Of a stretch of DNA of 11,506 nucleotides, positions 1 to 6,226 are shown in pieces. The notes beneath the pieces were generated by a model, which had not been told where the DNA came from, made no database searches, and saw only the letters and a list, made by a program, of their open reading frames with translations. Source of the stretch: Bacillota bacterium (lineage in GTDB: Bacteria > Bacillota > Clostridia > Christensenellales > Aristaeellaceae); the NCBI GenBank assembly GCA_009787135.1, contig WRGP01000201.1, forward strand, positions 1 through 11,506, given 5' to 3'. A program made the translations under genes and the position numbers. Every line of letters begins with the position of its first letter. The first letter of the stretch is position 1.

Positions 1-834
1 AAACAGCGTGGCGGGTTTGCCGGCCAGGGCGGGCGGTATTTCAACAGCCCTGCGCAGCCAGACAGAACCGCTCCCTTCCCAAGGCGCGAGCAGCGGCCGC
101 TCTTCCCAGCCGCTGTCGTCAAAAGCGGGCAGATGCCAGCCGCCCGCGAGGCCGGGGTCCGTTTGATCAATAGAATCGAAGAAGCGGGCGGTTTCCGCCG
201 CGTCCCGCGCCTGTACACGCGCGACGTACGCGTCGTCTGCGCACTGATCGGCGCTTGCCTGAAGATCGGCGAACTCGTTCAGCATGGCGCGGCCCATCCA
301 CGCGTGGATGGGCGTGCCGCCAATGGCCGTAAGCAAAAGGCCGACGGGCGTCTTATAGCGCGCGTAGAGCCGTTTGGCGAAAAAATACCCCACGGCGGAA
401 AAATCCGCGAGGGAAGCCTGCGACGCGCCGGCCCAACGCCCGCCCGCGAGCTCCGCCCGCGGCGCGCGGAAATCCGTGCGCTGCGGCACGATAAACTGCC
501 GGATGTTCGGGTTTTCGCGTGTGAATTCTTCAGGGTACATATGGCGCGCGCGCCCCATGGGAAGCTGCATGTTCGACTGCCCGGCCAGAACCCATACGTC
601 GCCCACGTACACGTCGCGGAGCGTATGCTCGTTGACCGTGAGCGTGTACGGCCCGCCGGGCGCGAGATCGCGCAGCGTGACGTGCCAGCTGCCCGCGGCA
701 TCTGGCACGGCGCGGACCGTCTGGTTTACGAAGGTGACGGTGACAGGCTCGTCCGCGCGGCCCCACAGGCGGGCTGCCGAACCGCGCTGCAAGACCATGC
801 CGTCGGAGAATAGGGGGGAGAGGTGTACGCTCAT
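1..834 (-). CDS. Sialate O-acetylesterase family SGNH esterase (C-terminus beyond the window)
   Basis: 278 codons are visible, reading leftward and running off the window edge with no stop, so the gene is partial. The start at 834 has an AAAGGA ribosome site (844-849) 9 bases upstream. The first ~75 residues look like a beta-sandwich. The SGNH catalytic block follows, with LAGQSNM at residues 83-89 and nucleophile Ser87, and an AIGGTPIHAW block at 170-179. Residues ~231-278 (GWHLPAFDDSGWEERP, then SVWLRR) resemble the galactose-binding-like jelly-roll insert common in this family. The catalytic Asp/His block would lie off the window. Family members remove O-acetyl groups from sugars, and some act on acetylated xylan. 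No signal peptide is seen, so the enzyme should be cytoplasmic. It lies 40 bp downstream of the GH2 gene, probably in one operon. Family assignment is strong; acetyl-xylo-oligosaccharide as substrate is inferred from context only. Confidence 0.88.
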   Translation of the reverse strand, partial: MSVHLSPLFSDGMVLQRGSAARLWGRADEPVTVTFVNQTVRAVPDAAGSWHVTLRDLAPGGPYTLTVNEHTLRDVYVGDVWVLAGQSNMQLPMGRARHMYPEEFTRENPNIRQFIVPQRTDFRAPRAELAGGRWAGASQASLADFSAVGYFFAKRLYARYKTPVGLLLTAIGGTPIHAWMGRAMLNEFADLQASADQCADDAYVARVQARDAAETARFFDSIDQTDPGLAGGWHLPAFDDSGWEERPLLAPWEGSGSVWLRRAVEIPPALAGKPATLF

Positions 835-874
835 AGGGTGTGATCCTTTCTTTGGAGCAGGCGCGCCCTCCGGG

Positions 875-3800
875 CTACCCCATAAACTCAAGCCAACGCA
901 GGTCCAGCGCGCATCCGGGCAAAAAAATCAGCGACACGGTTTGCTCGCCCGCAATCTTTTCCCCAAGCAAAAAGGAAGCCTGCGCGTATTGGTCCGCACG
1001 GGGCAGCCTTACCATGCGGCGGGTCTCCGTACCGCCGCCCGCAAACGAAAACTGGACGGAGTTCTCGGGCAGCGCGGAACGCCAGCAAAGGCGCACGCTC
1101 GACACGCCCCTGGCGCCAAAGTTCATGTGGTTAAACGTAAGCGTCACATTGCCGGCAATGCGCTCCACCGCGCCGTCCGGCTGGACGGCAAAGGAATCGC
1201 CGTAAAGGCCGTCGCAAGCGGCGGCCAAAAGCCGCTGAAAGGCCTTTTCCTGCCGCGCGAAGAGGAAACCCTTCAAGTGCACCTTCTGGCGGAAGACGAA
1301 GCAGAGGGTGGTGACGCCTTTGAGGCGGCGGGGAAGACGGTAGGCCGCCTGCTGGTAGGTATTCCATAGGGAGCCCTTGTCATAGCGCGCCGTCATAAGG
1401 CGCTTCCCGCCCGCGAGGGGCATGCCCTCCCATATCTCAAACAGGAACGGTTCCCTGTCCAGCGGGAACAGCGGAAGCGTGAGCTCGTCGGAGCCAAAAT
1501 CCCCAAAGTCAAGGTTTTCAAAACCGACGTGGCTTTCACCGTCCCGTAGCGTGCAGATACCCCGCTCGTTGCCATTGGTGAGCGCCACATTGCTCGCGGT
1601 ATACAGCCCGCCGCTCACAAAGCCATACGGATCCAGCAAGGGCTTGCCATAGCCCGCGAGGGTCAGCGGAAGCTGTGAAATAAACGCGAAATGCGCGCGC
1701 CCGTTCTTGGGCGAGCAGCGCACAATCACCTCGCCATCCCCCTTGGGGCAGACCGCGGCGCTTTGGCCGTCCGGCGCGACGGCCAGCGTGCCCAGCGGGC
1801 TTTCGATGCCGGCCGCGTCCGTCAGACGCCAGTACAGGTCGCGGTAGGTGGCGTTTGGCGGGAACACCTTGGCCGTCACGGCATAGCCGCTGGCCGTAAG
1901 CTCTATTTTGCGAATGGGGATGTCCTCCCGGTCAAGCGCGGCCGTTACGGCCGGCGTTTTGCCGGGCCGCGCGCGCGAAATCGCCAGGAGCTTGCCGCTA
2001 AAAAGCCGGCGGCTCTTTGCCGTATACTGTTCATAGTCTGTGGAATCCCCGTTGTCCAGCGCCAGCAGCGTGCCGTCCGCCACGGAAACGGCAACGCGGC
2101 AATTGGCGTTTTCCACGGGGTTTCCTTCCGCGTCCACGGTGGTGATGGCCGTAAATGTCAAGTCTCCGATGGTCTCGTGCGAAAGGCGCAAATCCGCGGC
2201 GTCGCCGAAGGAACGCCTGTTTGCTTCGGCGGCAATTCGACCCTGCTCGTCGTACGCCACCGCGCGCAGCGCGCCGGGCCGATAAGGCAGCCTAAAGTCC
2301 GCCACGAATCGTTTGCCAAGTTCCGCCGCGCCGACGCTTTCGCCATTGAAGAAGAGCTCTACCCTGGGCGCGTTGGAACACACCCGAACGTCAATGGGCT
2401 GCCCCGGGGAAAAGTCCCAATAGGGGAACAGGTGGATCATGGGCGTTTTTTCAAAATCCGTCCACGCGGCTTGGATCAGATAATACGAATCCTTGGGAAA
2501 GCCCGCGGTGTCCATGTGCCCCAGATAAGCGTTTTTCGTGTGATAGGGGGTAGGCTCGCCCAGATAATCCTGACCGGCCCAGAGAAATTGCCCCAGGGAA
2601 AACGGCGCTTCCGCGTCCAGACGGAGGCATTCCTCCACGCTTTTCGCGCCCCAGCTGGTGGCGCTGTTGCCGAGCGCCGAGCATTGCAGGTCGTCGTCCG
2701 CGAGCGTGGAGACTGAAAGCGGGAAATGGTACACGCCGCGGCTCTGCACGGTGGAGCAGGTTTCGCCGCCAAAGAGGATCCAGTCCGGATGGTCCCGGTG
2801 GTGCTCGGCGTAGAGGTTTTCCGCGTAGTTATAGCCGATGAGCTTAATGATGTCCGCGCACTTTTGGGTGTTTTCCCAAGGCATATAGTTGGAGCAAAGC
2901 GTGGCCGGGGCGTGGCCCTTTGGGTCGTACCGCCGCACGAGCGCCATGAGCCGGCGCAGGGTGTCCCCGCCATTCCGCGCGTCCGCGTGCGTGTCGTATA
3001 TCTCATTGCCAACACTCCAGAGGATGACGGAGGGGTGGTTGCGATCCCGCAGGATCCACGACGCGGCGTCCCGCTCGACCCATTCGTCAAAAAAGCGGCT
3101 GTAGTCATACGGGTTTTTGGGCCTGTGCCATACGTCCGTAAGCTCGGACAGGACCAGGAAACCCATCTCGTCGGCGAGGTCCATAAAGATTTTTGCGGGA
3201 GGGTTGTGCGCGGTGCGAACGGCGTTCACGCCCATGGCGCGCAAAAGCGCAAGCTGCCGCCGGATGGCGTCCGGATGCACGGCCGCGCCCAGGCCGCCCA
3301 AATCGTGGTGCAGGCAAACGCCGCGGAGCTTTACATGCCGCCCGTTCAGGAAAAAGCCGCGGTCCGGGGTGAACTCAGCCGTGCGGAAGCCAAAGCGGGT
3401 ATACTCGGTATCCGTCAGGGCGCCATCCACAAAAAGGTCGGACCGCAGGGTATACAGCCGTGGATTCTCAATGTCCCATGCCTCTATCCCGCCCTCCGCG
3501 TCCAGAAGCGTGTGGCGCAGGGTGAACGGCCTGCCGCCTGTTTCCGCCTCCGCGTCCACCTCGTACGTCCACCGGCCGTCCGCCTTGGCCGTTGTGATAT
3601 AGATGCCGCCGGCCGCAAAATGGCAGGCGTTTTTGACCTTGAGAAACACGTCGCGATAGATGCCCGCGCCGGTATACCAGCGCTCGCAGGGTGATTGGTA
3701 GCGCACTTCAAGCAGCAGGGTATTCGGCTTTTCCCTGCTGATATAGTCCGTGAGCTCGTGCTCAAAGGCGGTATAGCCGTATTTCCACGCCCCGGCCCTT

Positions 3801-4027
3801 TGGCCGTTGACATACAGCGCGGAGTCCATATACACGCCGTCGAAGTGAAGGAAAAGCCGCTGGCCTTCCGCGAGAAAGCCCGCGTCCAATTCGCGCCGGT
3901 ACCAGCCGGCGCCGCTTTCATACAGGCGGTTGGTATCGGCAATCAGCCAATCGTGCGGCAGCGCGACAGGCGCAAAATTTTCAGGCTCTCCCCTGGCGAA
4001 CTGCCAGCCGTCGTTGCATCGCCGCAT
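875..4027 (-). CDS. Multi-domain GH2 glycoside hydrolase (beta-galactosidase-like), 1050 aa
   Basis: This retaining exo-glycosidase of the GH2/beta-galactosidase family probably acts on imported oligosaccharides in the cytoplasm, since no signal peptide is seen. In order: N-terminal sugar-binding jelly roll (~5-130, with HDW at 25-27 and RWYTGAGIYRDV at 116-127), immunoglobulin-like domain (~135-220), TIM barrel (~221-525) with acid/base Glu342 in WSVGNE and probable nucleophile Glu422 in FGGET, a DUF4982-like module (~530-605), a GH2 C-terminal Ig-like module (~610-690), a Big2-like segment (~705-785), and two related beta-sandwich modules (~830-922 and ~958-1048). The open frame extends upstream to 4168, but the start at 4027 is preferred. 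It has an AAAAGGAG ribosome site (4036-4043) 8 bases away, homology begins there, and the promoter lies inside the extension. Galactosidase, xylosidase, arabinopyranosidase or glucuronidase activity are all possible; the name does not settle the substrate. Confidence 0.93.
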   Translation of the reverse strand: MRRCNDGWQFARGEPENFAPVALPHDWLIADTNRLYESGAGWYRRELDAGFLAEGQRLFLHFDGVYMDSALYVNGQRAGAWKYGYTAFEHELTDYISREKPNTLLLEVRYQSPCERWYTGAGIYRDVFLKVKNACHFAAGGIYITTAKADGRWTYEVDAEAETGGRPFTLRHTLLDAEGGIEAWDIENPRLYTLRSDLFVDGALTDTEYTRFGFRTAEFTPDRGFFLNGRHVKLRGVCLHHDLGGLGAAVHPDAIRRQLALLRAMGVNAVRTAHNPPAKIFMDLADEMGFLVLSELTDVWHRPKNPYDYSRFFDEWVERDAASWILRDRNHPSVILWSVGNEIYDTHADARNGGDTLRRLMALVRRYDPKGHAPATLCSNYMPWENTQKCADIIKLIGYNYAENLYAEHHRDHPDWILFGGETCSTVQSRGVYHFPLSVSTLADDDLQCSALGNSATSWGAKSVEECLRLDAEAPFSLGQFLWAGQDYLGEPTPYHTKNAYLGHMDTAGFPKDSYYLIQAAWTDFEKTPMIHLFPYWDFSPGQPIDVRVCSNAPRVELFFNGESVGAAELGKRFVADFRLPYRPGALRAVAYDEQGRIAAEANRRSFGDAADLRLSHETIGDLTFTAITTVDAEGNPVENANCRVAVSVADGTLLALDNGDSTDYEQYTAKSRRLFSGKLLAISRARPGKTPAVTAALDREDIPIRKIELTASGYAVTAKVFPPNATYRDLYWRLTDAAGIESPLGTLAVAPDGQSAAVCPKGDGEVIVRCSPKNGRAHFAFISQLPLTLAGYGKPLLDPYGFVSGGLYTASNVALTNGNERGICTLRDGESHVGFENLDFGDFGSDELTLPLFPLDREPFLFEIWEGMPLAGGKRLMTARYDKGSLWNTYQQAAYRLPRRLKGVTTLCFVFRQKVHLKGFLFARQEKAFQRLLAAACDGLYGDSFAVQPDGAVERIAGNVTLTFNHMNFGARGVSSVRLCWRSALPENSVQFSFAGGGTETRRMVRLPRADQYAQASFLLGEKIAGEQTVSLIFLPGCALDLRWLEFMG

Positions 4028-4035
4028 GACGCTTT

Positions 4036-4043
4036 CTCCTTTT
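4036..4043 (-). promoter_or_regulatory. Ribosome binding site deciding the GH2 start
   Basis: AAAAGGAG on the minus strand lies 8 bases before the ATG at 4027. It favours this internal start over the upstream in-frame start at 4168. The 47 extra residues from 4168 would form a hydrophobic false leader encoded across the promoter. Confidence 0.75.
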
Positions 4044-4060
4044 ATGGGTTCGGTTTTTAC

Positions 4061-4090
4061 ATTATAAACGCGTAGCGGGGGAAAATACAA
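4061..4090 (-). promoter_or_regulatory. Promoter of the GH2-esterase unit
   Basis: On the minus strand a perfect TATAAT -10 box occupies 4061-4066. It is preceded by TTGTAT (4085-4090; 3 of 6 match to the -35 consensus) with an 18-base spacer. Transcription would start near 4054, leaving a leader of about 27 bases that carries the ribosome site AAAAGGAG at 4036-4043. The position just upstream of the chosen GH2 start supports that start. Confidence 0.6.
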
Positions 4091-4152
4091 GCCTGGCGCG
4101 GCGGTTTGCGCGCAATATTTCCCCCGCATGAAGAAAACACAAAAAAACACAA

Positions 4153-4208
4153 AAATATACATTGACACCTTATGACGCGCTATGGTAATTTTTAATTAAA
4201 TATACATT
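4153..4208. repeat. 11-bp direct repeat flanking the transporter promoter
   Basis: AAATATACATT occurs at 4153-4163 and again at 4198-4208, exactly 45 bp apart. The first copy overlaps the start of the -35 box and the second lies at the predicted transcription start. An imperfect inverted repeat, ACCNTA-N8-TANGGT (4167-4186), sits in the promoter spacer. These could be sites for a regulator of the divergent operons, though low sequence complexity could also produce them. Confidence 0.4.
4162..4191 (+). promoter_or_regulatory. Likely promoter of the transporter-alpha-glucuronidase operon
   Basis: A perfect TTGACA -35 box lies at 4162-4167. The matching -10 is weak: GGTAAT (4184-4189, 16-base spacer) or GTAATT (4185-4190, 17-base spacer) are the options. 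A weak -10 next to a consensus -35 fits an activator-dependent promoter. Transcription would start near 4197, inside the AT-rich palindrome TTTAATTAAA (4191-4200), giving a leader of about 115 bases. The -10 assignment is uncertain. Confidence 0.5.
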
Positions 4209-4251
4209 TGAATTGTAATCAGGTTCGCCAGAATCGACCCGCGCTGACCGC

Positions 4252-4279
4252 GGAAGTTTCGCCCGGCCGAAAGGCTTCC
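4252..4279 (+). other. Stem-loop in the leader of the transporter operon
   Basis: GGAAG-TTTCG (4252-4261) pairs with CGAAA (4268-4272) and CTTCC (4275-4279). The loop is 6 bases and there is one 2-base bulge. It ends 16 bases before the AAAGGGG ribosome site and has no following U-run, so it is not an intrinsic terminator. It may affect leader stability or ribosome access. No known riboswitch class is recognised. Confidence 0.4.
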
Positions 4280-4311
4280 AAGCTTATGCAATCAAAAAGG
4301 GGTGTCGCGCT

Positions 4312-5262
4312 ATGGATATCACGCCGGCCAGGGCCCCCAGGGCGAGGGCGCGGGAAACCATAACGTATTGGAAGCGGTATTGGACGCTGTACGCGCTTTT
4401 GGCGCTGCCCGTCGCCTTCTTTGTGATTTTTCGCTATATTCCCATGGCGTATATCCAGATCGCCTTTAAGAAGAACAACATCGTGATGAATATCTGGCAA
4501 GTGCCCTGGGCCAACAACCATGGGTTTGAGAATTTCATCAAGGCGTTTTCCAACCGGGATTTCCGGTTCGCGCTCCGCAACACCATTGGGCTGAACCTGC
4601 TGGACCTGTTGATCGGCTTCCCCGCGCCCATCCTGCTGGCGCTGCTGCTCAACGAACTGCCGTTCAGGCGCTTCAAGCGCTTTACGCAGACCATCGCCTA
4701 TATGCCGCACTTCCTCTCCTGGATCATCATCTCCGGCTTGGCCCTGCAGTTGTTCGCGCCGACCAGCGGTCTGGTCAATATTCTCATCCGGCGCATGGGC
4801 GGCACCGCCGTTCCGTTTTTGGACGATCCGGGCCACTGGGTTTGGACGTACATCCTGCTGGGTGTGTGGCAGTCCGTAGGCTGGAACACGATTATTTACC
4901 TGGCGGCGCTGACGAACATCAGCCCTGAGCTGTACGAGGCCGCCTCTGTAGACGGCGCGGGCCGCGTCCGCAAGATTTGGCACATCACGCTGCCGGGCCT
5001 CCGCCCAACGATTGTGACGCTGCTCATCATGAGCTTGGGGCGTATTTTGGGCAGTGAATTTGACCGGCCCTATGCGATGGCCAATAAGCTGGTTACCAGC
5101 GTCTCCAACGTTCTTTCGATTTTTGTGTACAACAACGGCATCAAAAGCTCTCAGTTTTCTTTGACGGCGGCGGTCGGCCTGTTTCAGTCGGCTGTTTGCG
5201 TCATGTTCCTCCTGGCCGCGAACTCCTTGGCCAAGAAATTTGGCGAGCGAGGCATTTGGTAA
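4312..5262 (+). CDS. lplB: LplB-type ABC transporter permease, probably for aldouronates
   Basis: This 316-residue integral membrane protein is one of two permease subunits of a carbohydrate ABC importer. The N-terminus is short and basic, followed by membrane helices at about 25-43, 89-114, 126-148, 177-200, 229-247 and 283-305. The cytoplasmic loop that contacts the ATPase is the EAA motif at 209-228 (EAASVDGAGR ... LPG). Length and motifs fit the LplB family (COG4209), which imports complex oligosaccharides. The start has an AAAGGGG site (4296-4302) 9 bases upstream. It is the first gene of the operon, 26 bp ahead of the second permease. In Paenibacillus-type clusters this permease pair sits beside GH67 and imports methylglucuronoxylo-oligosaccharides. 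The substrate here is inferred from the GH67 neighbour; the family assignment is firm. Confidence 0.93.
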   Translation: MDITPARAPRARARETITYWKRYWTLYALLALPVAFFVIFRYIPMAYIQIAFKKNNIVMNIWQVPWANNHGFENFIKAFSNRDFRFALRNTIGLNLLDLLIGFPAPILLALLLNELPFRRFKRFTQTIAYMPHFLSWIIISGLALQLFAPTSGLVNILIRRMGGTAVPFLDDPGHWVWTYILLGVWQSVGWNTIIYLAALTNISPELYEAASVDGAGRVRKIWHITLPGLRPTIVTLLIMSLGRILGSEFDRPYAMANKLVTSVSNVLSIFVYNNGIKSSQFSLTAAVGLFQSAVCVMFLLAANSLAKKFGERGIW

Positions 5263-5288
5263 TTTTTCTGGAAAGAGGGGCGTGCGCC

Positions 5289-6158
5289 ATGATCAAATCC
5301 AAGACGGCAAAACTCGGCGATTGGGTCGTCGTGTTTCTCTGCGTGCTGCTCATCCTGATCTGCCTCTTGCCGCTGCTCAATATCGTGGCCCGGTCGCTCA
5401 GCACGGCGACGGCGCTGGTGCGAAACGAGGTGCTCCTCTGGCCGGTGGGCTGGAACCTGGACGCGTATCAAACGGTGTTGAAGGACGCGCGCTACGTCTG
5501 GTCGCTGGAATGGACCGCGATCCTGACCGTCATCTGCACAATCTGGTCTATGTTCATGACGATTCTTTGCGCCTATCCCCTCACCTACGACCACCTCAAG
5601 GGCCGCCGTTTCTTCAACACCCTGATCATTTTAACGATGTATTTCAGCGCCGGCCTTATCCCAAACTACCTTTTGCTCAAGGATTTAAGCCTCTTGAACA
5701 ACCCGCTGGTGCTCATCATCCCAAACTGCCTGAGCGTGTTCAACATGATCATCATGCGCAGCTTCTTTTATGGCATCCCCGAGAGCCTGCGCGAATCGGC
5801 CGAGCTGGACGGCGCGGGGCCGGTCCGCGTGCTCGTGAGCATCTATCTGCCGCTGTCCACATCCGTGCTGGCTACCCTTGCGCTTTTCTACGCCGTGGGG
5901 CGCTGGAACGGCTTTTCGGATGCGCTGATGTTCCTCAACAGGCGCGAGTATTACCCGATCCAGCGGCTGCTCTATGATATCCTTCACAGCAGCAACTCCT
6001 TTGAGGTGTCGACGCAGGAGGGATTCACGACCCCGGGTCTGGCGGAAACGCTGCGCATGGCCACCGTCGCCTTCGCGACCGTGCCGGTTCTGCTCATTTA
6101 TCCCTGGCTGCAAAAGTATTTCATCACGGGCGTGACCATCGGCGCGGAAAAAGGCTGA
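5289..6158 (+). CDS. ytcP: YtcP-type ABC transporter permease, partner of LplB
   Basis: This 289-residue second permease belongs to the MalG/YtcP (LplC) family. Predicted membrane helices lie at about 11-33, 73-96, 108-128, 137-157, 185-204 and 256-274. The ATPase-coupling loop is at 169-188, with ESAELDGAG followed by YLPLS. An in-frame upstream start exists at 5196, but it overlaps the end of the first permease gene by 67 bp. The start at 5289 has an AGAGGGG site 8 bases away and gives the usual family N-terminus (MIKSK, then helix 1). It would form a heterodimer with the upstream permease. No ATPase gene is present in this window, so a shared MsmX-like ATPase encoded elsewhere is expected, as in many importers of this class. 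Confidence 0.93.
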   Translation: MIKSKTAKLGDWVVVFLCVLLILICLLPLLNIVARSLSTATALVRNEVLLWPVGWNLDAYQTVLKDARYVWSLEWTAILTVICTIWSMFMTILCAYPLTYDHLKGRRFFNTLIILTMYFSAGLIPNYLLLKDLSLLNNPLVLIIPNCLSVFNMIIMRSFFYGIPESLRESAELDGAGPVRVLVSIYLPLSTSVLATLALFYAVGRWNGFSDALMFLNRREYYPIQRLLYDILHSSNSFEVSTQEGFTTPGLAETLRMATVAFATVPVLLIYPWLQKYFITGVTIGAEKG

Positions 6159-6170
6159 TCCAGGCTTCTG

Positions 6171-6189
6171 CACGCCGCCTTGCGGCGTG
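6171..6189 (+). other. Perfect 8-bp stem-loop between permease and binding-protein genes
   Basis: CACGCCGC (6171-6178) pairs exactly with GCGGCGTG (6182-6189) around a 3-base loop. It is followed only by TTTAAG, too short a U-run for a firm terminator. It lies in the 68-bp gap, 24 bases before the AAGGAGG ribosome site of the binding-protein gene. An RNA-processing or stabilising hairpin that lets the binding protein outnumber the permeases is a common arrangement. Confidence 0.6.
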
Positions 6190-6226
6190 TTTAAGAAATT
6201 ATACCAGAAATACAAGGAGGTTCATC

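Noticed and set aside
133..1369. Plus-strand open frames over the esterase gene and the GH2 3' end
   Set aside because: They are Arg/Ala/Pro-rich shadows. The minus strand carries the esterase with its GQSNM motif and the GH2 C-terminus.
1691..3694. Two long plus-strand open frames (341 and 322 codons) opposite the GH2 gene
   Set aside because: They mirror the GH2 reading frame, with no recognisable motifs. The GH2 frame contains intact catalytic and domain signatures throughout.
4028..4168. 47-residue N-terminal extension of the GH2 with a hydrophobic stretch and cysteine, resembling a lipoprotein leader
   Set aside because: It is encoded across the TATAAT promoter box, has no good ribosome site, and the stretch is followed by non-conserved sequence. 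The ATG at 4027 has AAAAGGAG at the right distance.
4162..4311. Possible riboswitch in the long leader of the transporter operon
   Set aside because: Only one modest hairpin is visible, with no recognisable aptamer core and no terminator or anti-terminator pair. It is reported as a stem-loop only.
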